From positions 310,001-374,000 of the forward strand of contig NZ_WWCN01000002.1 of NCBI RefSeq assembly GCF_009857445.1: a stretch of DNA of 64,000 bases. Reading direction: 5' to 3'. This document shows positions 38,792 through 51,877 of the stretch, piece after piece. A program made the translations under genes and the position numbers. Source of the DNA: Duganella flavida (GTDB lineage: Bacteria > Pseudomonadota > Gammaproteobacteria > Burkholderiales > Burkholderiaceae_D). The stretch's first letter is position 1. Every line of letters begins with the position of its first letter. The notes under the pieces are model-generated. The model did not search any database, was not told the DNA's origin, and saw only the letters and a program-made list of their open reading frames with translations.

Positions 38792-39410
38792 TCGCTGCCA
38801 GTACCATATCGACGATGACCTTCTCGGCATCGTCGAAGTCTTTTTTGGTCAGCTGTTTGCGGTTCAGGACCAGCGCCATTTGGGCCGAGAAGTCCGCATA
38901 GGACTGCGTCATCGCCCAGATCGCAAACAGCAAATGCGTCGCATTGACCGGCGCAATCTTCCCCGCAGCGATCCACTGCTCAAACACCTCGATATCCTTG
39001 CGCACCAGCGGCACCACGCGGCTCTGGATCTGGCCGCCGTACAGCGGCGCACCGCTGATCACTTCCATCGCATACACGCGCGAGGCCCACGGATTCTCGC
39101 GCGAGAATTTCAGCTTGGCTTGCACGTAGGTACGCAGCACTTCGCGCGGATCCTGGTCGGCCGCCGCCAGGCTTTCCATGCGTGCCAGCCAGTCGTCCAG
39201 TACTTCGTCCAGCACGCGCTGATACAGGGCTTGCTTGGTGGGGAAGTAGTACATCAGGTTCTGTTTCGATAGGCCGGCATTTTCCGCCACGGTGGCGATG
39301 GAAGTGCCCTCGTAGCCGCATTCGGCAAACACGCGCACGGCTTCGGCGGTGATCTCGGCTTCCAGCTTGTCGCGGTTGAGCAGACGGCGATTGATTTTTA
39401 CGGTCGGCAT
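38751..39410 (-). CDS. RutR-like TetR-family regulator of pyrimidine use
   Basis: A 219-residue TetR regulator. The helix-turn-helix (about 14-60) reads FAECGYEGTSIATVAENAGL and SKQNLMYYFPTKQALYQRVL. The C-terminal domain has RLE/SRENPWASRVYAMEVISG, GKIAPVNATHLLFAIWAMTQ and SYADFSAQM, segments closely matching E. coli RutR (compare SKTNLLYYFPSKEALY and HLIFMIWASTQHYADFA). RutR binds uracil and controls pyrimidine genes. Start at 39410 is taken over the longer frame, giving MPTVKINRR; it overlaps the MocR gene by 13 bases. A RutR-type palindrome at 40932 supports the role. Confidence 0.85.
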   Translation of the reverse strand: MPTVKINRRLLNRDKLEAEITAEAVRVFAECGYEGTSIATVAENAGLSKQNLMYYFPTKQALYQRVLDEVLDDWLARMESLAAADQDPREVLRTYVQAKLKFSRENPWASRVYAMEVISGAPLYGGQIQSRVVPLVRKDIEVFEQWIAAGKIAPVNATHLLFAIWAMTQSYADFSAQMALVLNRKQLTKKDFDDAEKVIVDMVLAAISVPPLPSGGDAP

Positions 39411-40825
39411 AGGCGTCCCAGGAAATTCAGCAGTTGTGGGTGGTCTGCGTAAGCCACGTTGAAACGGAACCAGATCGATTCCGGCGCGCGCAGCATGAAG
39501 AAGTCGCACGGTGATAGCAGGATGCCGTGCTTGAGCGCTAAGTCGGCGATGGTCTTGCCATTCCATTCGGCAGTGGGCGCATCGCGCCAGCCGGCACTGA
39601 CGAACATGCCGCCGCGCGGCCGCGCCAGCAGCTCCATCTCAGCGTCGCGCAAGCTGGTAGCGGCGCGTTCGCGGGCGGCGTCCAGCTGCGTCACCAGCTT
39701 GTCCACCATGCGCTTGTAGGGGCGGGCGGTGATGGCGTGGTAGACGGCGCGCTCGTTGATTTCGGAAGTGGTGAGGCCGGCCAGCATTTTCACGCGCAGC
39801 AGCTCAGGGATCAGTGAGGCAGAGGCGCAGATCGAACCCACGCGCAGCACCGGCGACAGTGTCTTGGAAAAGCTGCCGACGCGGATCACGCGTCGCAGTC
39901 CGTCCATTGCCGCCAGCGAGGCTTCGCCGCGCGGCGCCAGCTCGCGATAGATATCGTCCTCCACCAGCCAGAAATCGAACTGCTCGGCCAAGGCGAGCAA
40001 GCGGTGCGCCTGCGCCGCGCTGAGCGAGGTGCCGAGCGGATTTTGCAGCACCGTGTTGACGAACATGAGTTTTGGCTGCGCTTGCGCCGCCTGCTGCGCC
40101 AGCAGGTCCAGATCGAGTCCGTTTTCACCGCGTGGAATGCCGACCGCGACGCAGCCGTGGTGGCGTATCAGCGACAGCAGGTTGCTGTAGCCGGGATCTT
40201 CCACGAACACCGTGTCGCCCGGCTTGGTGAGTGTGCGCAGCACCAGATCGAAGGCATGGGTGGCGCCGTGCGTGAGCAGGATTTGCTCCGCCTCCACCGG
40301 GAATAGCTCGTCGCTGAGTGTCGCCGCCATCTGCTGGCGCAAAGTCGGGAAGCCGAGCGGATGGCCGTAGCCGCGCAGACGGTTGGCCGGGATACGCATG
40401 GCCTGCCGCACGGCGTCGAGAATGGTGTCCTCGCCATACCACTCGGGTGGCAGCCAGCCCGCGCCCACCGGCAGCGCTTCGGACACGCCGGAATACAGCT
40501 CGGGCGTGAGCGCATCGATGGCGTGCGGCGTAGCCTGCATCGCGGCCGGCAGCAGCGTGGCCGGCAAATCCTGCCGCGCCACAAAATAGCCGGAACCTCG
40601 GCGCGAGGATAGCAGTCCAAGCGTTACCAGCCGGTCGTAGGACTCCACAACTGTAAAGGTACTGACACCATTACACTTTGCAAACTGCCGTACAGAAGGC
40701 ATCTTGGTGCCAACACGCAACTCACGGCGCGCGACCATGCTGCTGATCGCCGCAACGATCTGCTCGACCAGGCTACCTTTCTGCCTGCGCTCAATAGCGA
40801 CGCAGGGCCAACTTCCTTCTTCCAT
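39398..40825 (-). CDS. MocR-family regulator with aminotransferase-like domain
   Basis: A 475-residue fusion of a GntR winged helix (about 8-75: KGSLVEQIVAAISSMVARRE, MPSVRQFAKCNGVSTFTVVE, SYDRLVTLGLLSSRRGSGYF) with a fold-type I aminotransferase-like domain (TSHGA-type LLTHGATHAFDLV, FVEDPGYSNLL, LVEDDIYREL, and the PLP Lys in VGSFSKTLSPVLRVG). MocR proteins use PLP and amino compounds as effectors, often activating the aminotransferase gene they face. It is divergent from beta-alanine aminotransferase. ATG 40825 is chosen over TTG 40837 because GGAG lies about seven bases before it. Confidence 0.88.
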   Translation of the reverse strand: MEEGSWPCVAIERRQKGSLVEQIVAAISSMVARRELRVGTKMPSVRQFAKCNGVSTFTVVESYDRLVTLGLLSSRRGSGYFVARQDLPATLLPAAMQATPHAIDALTPELYSGVSEALPVGAGWLPPEWYGEDTILDAVRQAMRIPANRLRGYGHPLGFPTLRQQMAATLSDELFPVEAEQILLTHGATHAFDLVLRTLTKPGDTVFVEDPGYSNLLSLIRHHGCVAVGIPRGENGLDLDLLAQQAAQAQPKLMFVNTVLQNPLGTSLSAAQAHRLLALAEQFDFWLVEDDIYRELAPRGEASLAAMDGLRRVIRVGSFSKTLSPVLRVGSICASASLIPELLRVKMLAGLTTSEINERAVYHAITARPYKRMVDKLVTQLDAARERAATSLRDAEMELLARPRGGMFVSAGWRDAPTAEWNGKTIADLALKHGILLSPCDFFMLRAPESIWFRFNVAYADHPQLLNFLGRLCRP

Positions 40826-41002
40826 CCTCAACTCCAAAACTGTAGTGTTTTTGTTGCCAGTACGGTTGGACAGTTTGATGAAATGTGTATCTGTGCCATA
40901 GTTGTCCTGCTGTCTATTATTGCATCATCATTTTGCCAACTGGTAAATTTTTTTACGGTCTGTCAAAAAAATCCGAAAGCAGTTGTTTCATAGGAGATGT
41001 GC
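40826..41002. promoter_or_regulatory. Divergent control region of the pyrimidine catabolic operon
   Basis: This 177-base gap serves the MocR/RutR-like operon and the catabolic operon. It holds the RutR-type palindrome at 40932-40947 and an inverted pair AAACTGT (40837-40843) and ACAGTTT (40870-40876) close to the MocR start, possibly a MocR site. Confidence 0.5.
40932..40947. promoter_or_regulatory. RutR-type operator
   Basis: TTTGCCA-AC-TGGTAAA has the size, spacing and CCANNTGG core of the RutR consensus (TTGACCA, two bases, TGGTCAA). The arms are symmetrical except one position. It lies 56 bases before the aminotransferase start. Confidence 0.6.
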
Positions 41003-42319
41003 ATGAACGAGTCTCGCCCCGAATCGATGGCGTCCTTCTGGATGCCGTTCACGAACAACCGCGATTTCAAGCAGAACCCACGTCTACTGGTATCGGCGGA
41101 AGGTATGTACTACAAGGACGTCGACGGCCGCAGCATCCTGGATGGCGCGGCGGGCTTGTGGTGTGTGCCTTGCGGCCACGCGCAACCGAAGATTGTCGCC
41201 GCCGTGCGCGAGATGGTCGGCCAGCTCGATTTCGCACCGACCTTCCAGATGGGCCACCCGGCCGCGTTCGATCTCGCCGAAAAGCTGATGGAGTACACCA
41301 ACCACCGCTACGGCCATGTGTTCTACACCAACTCCGGTTCTGAAGCGGTGGATACCGCGTTGAAGATGGCGCTGGCGTATCACAAGGCGCGCGGTGAAGC
41401 GAGCCGCACGCGCCTGATCGGGCGTGAGCGCGGCTACCACGGTGTTGGCTTCGGCGGCATCTCGGTGGGTGGCATTGCCGGCAACCGCAAGCCGTATGGC
41501 GTGATGCTGCCGGGCGTCGATCACCTGCCGCACACCCATAATCTCGATAAGAACGCCTACACACGCGGCGAGCCGGAACACGGCGCCAACCTGGCCGATG
41601 AACTGGAGCGCATCGTCGCACTGCACGACGCATCAACCATCGCGGCGGTGATCGTTGAGCCGGTGGCTGGTTCCACCGGCGTGCTGATTCCGCCGAAGGG
41701 TTATCTCAAGCGCCTGCGCGAACTGTGCACCAAGCACGGCATCCTGCTGATCTTCGACGAAGTGATTACGGGCTTCGGCCGTTTGACCACGCCGTTCGCC
41801 GGCGACTACTTCGACGTTGAGCCGGACATGATGACCACTGCAAAAGGTCTCACCAACGGCACCATTCCAATGGGCGCGGTGTTCAGCAAAAAGCATATCC
41901 ACGACGCCTTCATGGATGCACCGGCCGGCATTGAACTGTTCCACGGCTACACCTACTCGGGCCACCCGGTTGCTTGCGCCGCTTCGCTGGCCACGCTGGA
42001 AGTATTCAAGGAACAGAAGATCCTCGAACACGCAGCTGGTATGGCCGAGTACTGGGCCGATGCGGTGCATTCGCTGAAAGGCCTGCCGCACGTGATCGAC
42101 ATCCGCACCATTGGTCTGATCGCCGGTATCGAGCTGGCGCCGATTGCAGGCAAGCCCGGTGCACGTGCCTTCGCCGCCTTCAAGCAGGCATTTGAAGACG
42201 GCATCTTGATCCGCGTGACGGGCGATATCATCGCGCTGTCGCCACCGCTGGTGCTGGAGAAAAAGCACATCGATGAATTGTTTGGAAAGCTGAGGGAAGT
42301 ACTTAAAAACCTAAACTGA
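41003..42319 (+). CDS. Beta-alanine:pyruvate (omega-amino acid) aminotransferase
   Basis: Class III PLP aminotransferase of 438 residues. The expected reaction is beta-alanine (or 3-aminoisobutyrate) plus pyruvate to malonate semialdehyde plus alanine. Motifs: GAAGLWCVPCGHAQPKIVAA, FYTNSGSEAVDTALKMA (about 110-126), LLIFDEVITGFGR and the PLP Lys in MTTAKGLTNGTIPMG (about 279-293). FTNNRDFKQNPRLLVSAEGM is the omega-amino acid transaminase signature start. ATG 41003 is preferred over 40997, because AGGAG ends at 40996. First gene of the catabolic operon. Confidence 0.9.
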   Translation: MNESRPESMASFWMPFTNNRDFKQNPRLLVSAEGMYYKDVDGRSILDGAAGLWCVPCGHAQPKIVAAVREMVGQLDFAPTFQMGHPAAFDLAEKLMEYTNHRYGHVFYTNSGSEAVDTALKMALAYHKARGEASRTRLIGRERGYHGVGFGGISVGGIAGNRKPYGVMLPGVDHLPHTHNLDKNAYTRGEPEHGANLADELERIVALHDASTIAAVIVEPVAGSTGVLIPPKGYLKRLRELCTKHGILLIFDEVITGFGRLTTPFAGDYFDVEPDMMTTAKGLTNGTIPMGAVFSKKHIHDAFMDAPAGIELFHGYTYSGHPVACAASLATLEVFKEQKILEHAAGMAEYWADAVHSLKGLPHVIDIRTIGLIAGIELAPIAGKPGARAFAAFKQAFEDGILIRVTGDIIALSPPLVLEKKHIDELFGKLREVLKNLN

Positions 42320-42330
42320 AGGAGACAACC

Positions 42331-43446
42331 ATGCTGGTCGGCGTCCCAAAAGAGATTAAGAACCAGGAGTCCCGTGTTGGCCTTACCCCGGCCAGTGTCA
42401 AGGAACTCGTTTTGCGTGGTCATCAAGTACTGGTACAACAAAACGCTGGCGCGGCCATCGGCCTTTCGGATGCGATGTATGAAGCATCCGGCGCCAGCAT
42501 CGTCGCCGAGGCGGCCGAGATTTTCGCCCGCGCCGAGATGATCGTGAAGGTGAAAGAACCGCAGCCGCAGGAATGCGCGATGCTGCGCCAAGGGCAGATC
42601 CTGTACACCTATTTGCATCTTGCGCCGGACCCGGAGCAGACCCGCGCTTTGGTCAAATCCGGTGCGGTTTGCCTCGCGTACGAAACCATCACCGGGGCAA
42701 ACGGCGGCTTGCCGCTGCTGGCGCCGATGAGCGAGGTGGCGGGGCGCATGTCGATCCAGGCTGGCGCTGCGCACCTTGAAAAATCCAAGGGCGGCATGGG
42801 TTTGCTGCTGGGCGGCGTGCCGGGCGTGGCGCCAGGTCATATCGCGATTATCGGCGCCGGCGTGGTCGGAACCAATGCCTTGCAGATGGCAGTTGGCATC
42901 GGCGCGCGCGTGACGATTTTGGATAAGAACATCGACCGCCTGCGCCAGTTGGACCTCGTGTACGGCAACCGCATCTCCACCATGTTCTCCAACGCGCACT
43001 CGATCGAGGAAGCGGTGCTGGATGCGGACCTGGTGATCGGCGGCGTGTTGGTGCCGGGAGCAGCGGCGCCCAAGCTGGTGACCAAGGCCATGATCGCGCG
43101 CATGAAGCAAGGCGCGGTGGTGGTGGACGTGGCGATCGATCAAGGCGGCTGCTTTGAAACATCGCACGCCACCACGCACGAGCAGCCGACCTATGTGGTG
43201 GATGGCGTAGTGCACTACTGCGTGGCGAATATGCCGGGCGCAGTGGCGCGCACCTCGACCTTCGCATTGAACAACGCAACGATAGGCCACGCAGTCGCGC
43301 TGGCTGACAAGGGCTGGCAGAAAGCGCTGAAAGCCAACCCGCATTTGAAGAACGGTTTGAATGTCTGCCAGGGGCACGTCACTTACGAAGCAGTGGCGCA
43401 TGGTCTTGGCTATACCTATGTAGACGCGGACAGCCTGTTGGGCTGA
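42331..43446 (+). CDS. ald: Alanine dehydrogenase
   Basis: A 371-residue NAD-dependent enzyme interconverting L-alanine with pyruvate and ammonia. Landmarks: MLVGVPKEIKNQESRVGLTP (Arg at about 15), IVKVKEPQPQE (Lys about 75), YTYLHLAPDPEQ (His about 96), the NAD site VAPGHIAIIGAGVVGTNALQ and VVDVAIDQGGCFETS (Asp about 270). It directly follows the aminotransferase, so it can turn the alanine product back to pyruvate and release nitrogen as ammonia. The 12-nt gap contains a GGAG site. Confidence 0.95.
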   Translation: MLVGVPKEIKNQESRVGLTPASVKELVLRGHQVLVQQNAGAAIGLSDAMYEASGASIVAEAAEIFARAEMIVKVKEPQPQECAMLRQGQILYTYLHLAPDPEQTRALVKSGAVCLAYETITGANGGLPLLAPMSEVAGRMSIQAGAAHLEKSKGGMGLLLGGVPGVAPGHIAIIGAGVVGTNALQMAVGIGARVTILDKNIDRLRQLDLVYGNRISTMFSNAHSIEEAVLDADLVIGGVLVPGAAAPKLVTKAMIARMKQGAVVVDVAIDQGGCFETSHATTHEQPTYVVDGVVHYCVANMPGAVARTSTFALNNATIGHAVALADKGWQKALKANPHLKNGLNVCQGHVTYEAVAHGLGYTYVDADSLLG

Positions 43447-43466
43447 ACGTTTTTTGAAAGAGCATT

Positions 43467-44960
<1,494 letters not shown>

Positions 44961-44976
44961 ATAACCTGGAACTATC

Positions 44977-46332
44977 ATGATTCTCGAATCGCTTAGCTAC
45001 CTGCCGAAATCGAAGGAAGCCAATGAATCACTGGCGAAACACTTCACTGACCTTGCGCCTGCGTTGAATGCGAGGCAGGCTGCCATTGAAAGCTCGCGCT
45101 GCCTGTATTGCTACGATGCGCCGTGCACGCGCATCTGCCCATCGGACATCGATGTGGCGAGTTTTATCCGTAATATCCACGATGAGAATATCAATGGCGC
45201 CGCAGCCGGCATCCTGAAACAGAACATCCTTGGAGGCAGCTGCGCGCGCGTCTGTCCGACCGAAATCCTGTGTGAGGACGCCTGCGTGCGCAATCACGAT
45301 GCGGAAGGCCAGCCGGTGAAAATCGGCCTGCTGCAGCGCTACGCCATCGACAACATGAAGTTCGAAGAGCATCCGTTCCAGCGTGCCGCATCCACTGGCA
45401 AGAAAATCGCCGTGGTAGGCGCAGGCCCCGCAGGCCTGTCGTGCGCGCACCGCCTGGCCATGCTGGGCAACGACGTGGTGATCTACGAAGCCAAAGAAAA
45501 ATCCGGCGGCCTCAATGAATACGGCATCGCCAAGTACAAATTAACCGATAACTTCGCGCAGAAGGAAGTGGACTTCCTGCTACAAATCGGCGGCATCACC
45601 ATCAAGCATGGGCAGACATTGGGTGGCAATGTGCAGCTCAAGGATTTGCACGCGCAATATGACGCAGTGTTCCTCGGCCTTGGCCTCGGCGCCAGCAAGC
45701 AAATGGGCCTGACCGGCGAAGATGCTCCGGGCCTGCTGGCCGCCGTCGACTACATCGCCGCACTGCGCCAGTCGGACGATTTGAGCAAGCTGCCGGTGCC
45801 ATCGCGCGCCATCGTCATCGGCGCTGGTAACACAGCTATCGATATGGCGGTGCAAATTCAGCGCCTCGGCGCGGACGAAGTGACGCTGGTCTATCGCCGT
45901 GGCTTCGAAGCCATGAGCGCCACCGAACACGAACAGCACATCGCAAAAGAAAACCAAGTCCGCATGCGTACCTGGGCGCAGCCGCAGCAAGTGTTGCTGG
46001 ATGAGACGGGCCGTGTGCGCGGCATGCGTTTTGAAAAAACGGCGGTGGTGAACGGCCGCCTGTCCGGCACCGGTGAGACCTTTGAAATTGCAGCTGACGC
46101 GATCTTCAAGGCTATCGGCCAAAGCATGGACGCAACGAGCATCAGCGATCCGCTGGCGAAAACGCTGAAACGCGACGGTGACAAAATCCACGTCGACGAT
46201 CAGTTCCGCACAGTCCTGCCGCGCATCTACGCCGGCGGCGACTGTGTGGCGCCTGGACAGGATCTGACCGTGCAAGCGGTCCAACATGGCAAGCTGGCGG
46301 CACACGCCATCCATGCCGATATCAACGTTTGA
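44977..46332 (+). CDS. preT: Dihydropyrimidine dehydrogenase subunit PreT
   Basis: The NAD(P)H- and FAD-binding subunit (451 residues) of bacterial dihydropyrimidine dehydrogenase, reducing uracil or thymine to the dihydro form with PreA. N-terminal Cys clusters CLYCYDAPCTRICPSD (about 43-58) and GGSCARVCPTEILCEDACVR (about 85-104) hold 4Fe-4S centres. FAD and NAD sites are VVGAGPAGLSCAHRL (about 146-160) and IVIGAGNTAIDMA, and the closing IYAGGDCVAPGQDLTVQAVQ. It sits 16 nt behind mmsA and 13 nt before preA. Confidence 0.95.
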   Translation: MILESLSYLPKSKEANESLAKHFTDLAPALNARQAAIESSRCLYCYDAPCTRICPSDIDVASFIRNIHDENINGAAAGILKQNILGGSCARVCPTEILCEDACVRNHDAEGQPVKIGLLQRYAIDNMKFEEHPFQRAASTGKKIAVVGAGPAGLSCAHRLAMLGNDVVIYEAKEKSGGLNEYGIAKYKLTDNFAQKEVDFLLQIGGITIKHGQTLGGNVQLKDLHAQYDAVFLGLGLGASKQMGLTGEDAPGLLAAVDYIAALRQSDDLSKLPVPSRAIVIGAGNTAIDMAVQIQRLGADEVTLVYRRGFEAMSATEHEQHIAKENQVRMRTWAQPQQVLLDETGRVRGMRFEKTAVVNGRLSGTGETFEIAADAIFKAIGQSMDATSISDPLAKTLKRDGDKIHVDDQFRTVLPRIYAGGDCVAPGQDLTVQAVQHGKLAAHAIHADINV

Positions 46333-46345
46333 AGGAGCCTGAATC

Positions 46346-47641
46346 ATGGCTGACCTGAGCATAGAATTTTGCGGTATCAAGTCCATCAATCCATTCTGGC
46401 TGGCCTCCGCGCCGCCGACGGACAAGGCCTATAACGTGGTGCGCGCATTTGAAGCGGGATGGGGCGGTGTGGTGTGGAAAACGCTGGGCGAAGATCCTGC
46501 TGCCGTCAACGTGTCGTCGCGCTACTCGGCGCATTACGGCAAGAACCGCGAAGTCCTCGGCTTCAATAACATCGAGCTGATTACCGACCGTTCGCTGGAA
46601 ATCAACCTGCAAGAGATTACGCAGGTGAAGAAGGACTGGCCGGATCGCGTCATCATCGTGTCGCTGATGCTGCCGTGCGAAGAAAAACTGTGGGCCGACA
46701 TCATGCCGCTGGTGGAAGCTACCGGCGCAGATGGCATTGAACTGAATTTCGGCTGCCCGCACGGCATGCCGGAGCGCGGCATGGGCGCGGCAGTGGGGCA
46801 GGTGCCGGAGTACGTGGAAATGGTCACGCGCTGGTGCAAGCAGAATACCAAGCTGCCGGTCATCGTCAAGCTCACACCGAACATCACCGACGTGCGTGCA
46901 CCGGCGCGTGCAGCGAAAGCTGGCGGCGCGGATGCGGTTTCGCTGATCAACACCATCAACTCGATTACGCATTTGGATCTAGACCAGATGGTGGCCTTCC
47001 CGATCGTCGGCGGCGCCAGCACGCACGGCGGCTATTGCGGTTCTGCCGTGAAGCCGATTGCACTCAATATGGTGGCCGAGATTGCGCGCGATCCGCAGAC
47101 GGCGGGCCTGCCGATTTCCGGCATCGGCGGCATTGGCAACTGGCGTGACGCGGCGGAGTTCATGGCGCTCGGTGCTGGCTGCGTGCAGGTCTGCACAGCC
47201 GCCATGCTGCACGGCTTCCGCATCGTTGAAGAGATGAAGGATGGGCTGTCGCGCTGGATGGACGAGAAGGGCTACAAGAACATCAGCGACTTCTCCGGCA
47301 AGGCGGTGCCTAACACCACCGACTGGAAATACCTGAACATGAATTATCAGGTCATCGCGCAGATCAACCAGGACGACTGCATCAAGTGCGGCCGTTGCTA
47401 CGTGGCGTGCGAAGATACGTCGCACCAGTCGATCAACCAGCTGATCGACGCGGCCAGCGGCGTGCGTACGTATGAAGTCAACAAAGAAGAATGCGTTGGG
47501 TGTAATCTGTGCGAGATCACCTGTCCGGTGCAGGGCTGCATCACGATGGTGCCGCAGGATACCGGCAAACCATACATGAACTGGACGCAGGACCCGCGCA
47601 ATCCGCGCGCGGAAAATGTCAAGGTGGTTGAAGCAGCTTAG
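46346..47641 (+). CDS. preA: Dihydropyrimidine dehydrogenase subunit PreA
   Basis: FMN- and pyrimidine-binding subunit (431 residues). An N-terminal dihydroorotate-dehydrogenase-like barrel carries the catalytic Cys in LNFGCPHGMPERGMGA (about 134-149) and FMN contacts NTINSITH and ISGIGGIGNW. Two C-terminal 4Fe-4S motifs are CIKCGRCYVACEDTSHQSI (about 345-363) and CVGCNLCEITCPVQGCI (about 383-399). This equals the C-terminal half of the mammalian single-chain enzyme. Confidence 0.95.
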   Translation: MADLSIEFCGIKSINPFWLASAPPTDKAYNVVRAFEAGWGGVVWKTLGEDPAAVNVSSRYSAHYGKNREVLGFNNIELITDRSLEINLQEITQVKKDWPDRVIIVSLMLPCEEKLWADIMPLVEATGADGIELNFGCPHGMPERGMGAAVGQVPEYVEMVTRWCKQNTKLPVIVKLTPNITDVRAPARAAKAGGADAVSLINTINSITHLDLDQMVAFPIVGGASTHGGYCGSAVKPIALNMVAEIARDPQTAGLPISGIGGIGNWRDAAEFMALGAGCVQVCTAAMLHGFRIVEEMKDGLSRWMDEKGYKNISDFSGKAVPNTTDWKYLNMNYQVIAQINQDDCIKCGRCYVACEDTSHQSINQLIDAASGVRTYEVNKEECVGCNLCEITCPVQGCITMVPQDTGKPYMNWTQDPRNPRAENVKVVEAA

Positions 47642-47660
47642 GTACGGAACTTGCAGCGTT

Positions 47661-47679
47661 AAAGGTACATATAACCTTT
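47661..47679 (+). other. Small hairpin between preA and the NCS1 transporter gene
   Basis: AAAGGT (47661-47666) and ACCTTT (47674-47679) form a 6-bp stem with a seven-base loop directly before TTGGAG. It is too weak for a clear terminator; it may tune translation of the transporter or mark RNA processing. Confidence 0.35.
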
Positions 47680-47691
47680 TTGGAGAACGCC

Positions 47692-50581
<2,890 letters not shown>

Positions 50582-50591
50582 GGAGTTTAAG

Positions 50592-51818
50592 ATGAAAATT
50601 AATGGTGACCGCCTGTGGGCATCGCTGATGGAGCTGGCCAAAATCGGCGCAACGGAAAAGGGCGGCGTCAAGCGACTGGCGCTGACGGACCTTGATAAAC
50701 AAGGCCGCGACCTTGTTGTCGGCTGGGCCAAGGATGCCGGCCTGTCGATCACGATCGACCAGATTGGCAATGTCTTCATGCGCCGCGATGGCACCAACAA
50801 CGCGCTGCCGCCAGTGATGACCGGTAGCCATATCGACACGCAGCCGACCGGTGGCAAGTTCGATGGCAATTACGGCGTGCTGGCCGGCCTTGAAGTGGTG
50901 CGTACGCTGAACGACCTCAAAATCAAAACCGAGGCGCCGATTGAAGTCGCCTTCTGGACCAACGAAGAAGGCTCGCGCTTTGTGCCGGTGATGATGGGCT
51001 CCGGCGTGTTCTGTGGCGCGTTCTCGCTGGAGACGGCGTACGCGGCGCGCGATGTCGATGGCAAGTCGGTTGGCGAAGAACTGGATCGGATCGGCTACAA
51101 AGGCCAGCAAGTTCCGGGCGATCATCCTATTGGCGCTTACTTTGAAACCCACATCGAACAAGGCCCGGTGCTGGAAGACGCCGACAAGGTAATCGGCGTG
51201 GTGCCCGCGGTGATGGGCCTCTCGTGGTACGACTGCGTGGTGACTGGCATGGAAGCCCACGCCGGCCCAACGCCGATGCACCTGCGGAAGGACGCGATGC
51301 AAGTCTCAACCCGCATCATGCAAGAAGTGGTGGCCATCGCTAACCGCTATCCGCCGTATGGACGCGGCACGGTGGGCATGGTGCAGGTGTTCCCGAACAG
51401 CCGCAACGTGATTCCGGGTGAAGTCAAATTCAGCATCGACCTGCGCAACGTAAACGATCAGCTGCTCAACACCATGCATGAAGAGATGCTGGCCTTTATC
51501 GACAAGACGCGCAGCGAAACAGGCTTGAAGATTTCTATCGAGCGCGTTTCCTACTATCCGCCATGTCCATTCCACCCGGAGTGCGTGGACGCGGTGCGCA
51601 GCGCCACCGCCAAGCTGGGATATTCGACCATGGACGTGGTCTCCGGTGCAGGACACGACGCCATCTACGCCGCGCGCCTGGCGCCGGCCGGCATGATCTT
51701 CGTGCCATGCAAGGACGGCATCAGCCACAATGAAATCGAGGATGCCAAGGCAGAGCACCTGGAAGCCGGCTGCAACGTCTTGCTGCACGCCATGCTGGAG
51801 CGCGCGCGCGTCGTTTGA
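50592..51818 (+). CDS. Beta-ureidopropionase (N-carbamoyl-beta-alanine amidohydrolase), M20-like
   Basis: Zinc-dependent hydrolase of 408 residues that splits N-carbamoyl-beta-alanine into beta-alanine, CO2 and ammonia. Motifs: MTGSHIDTQPTGGKFDGNYG (His and bridging Asp, about 75-94), FWTNEEGSRF (Glu pair), FETHIEQGPVLE (His) and VSGAGHDAI (C-terminal His). EAHAGPTPMHLRKDA marks the lid domain. This belongs to the AllC/HyuC/PydC-type family; the role is set by its place right behind dihydropyrimidinase. Confidence 0.9.
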   Translation: MKINGDRLWASLMELAKIGATEKGGVKRLALTDLDKQGRDLVVGWAKDAGLSITIDQIGNVFMRRDGTNNALPPVMTGSHIDTQPTGGKFDGNYGVLAGLEVVRTLNDLKIKTEAPIEVAFWTNEEGSRFVPVMMGSGVFCGAFSLETAYAARDVDGKSVGEELDRIGYKGQQVPGDHPIGAYFETHIEQGPVLEDADKVIGVVPAVMGLSWYDCVVTGMEAHAGPTPMHLRKDAMQVSTRIMQEVVAIANRYPPYGRGTVGMVQVFPNSRNVIPGEVKFSIDLRNVNDQLLNTMHEEMLAFIDKTRSETGLKISIERVSYYPPCPFHPECVDAVRSATAKLGYSTMDVVSGAGHDAIYAARLAPAGMIFVPCKDGISHNEIEDAKAEHLEAGCNVLLHAMLERARVV

Positions 51819-51877
51819 CCTCAGGGCGGCTGGGGCGCATACTGGTAGTTTCATATCGGATCCTGGCCGCTTTCATC

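Noticed and set aside
40837..40876. AAACTGT / ACAGTTT as a definite MocR operator
   Set aside because: Arms are short and 26 bases apart, and MocR sites vary widely; mentioned only as a possibility within the control region.
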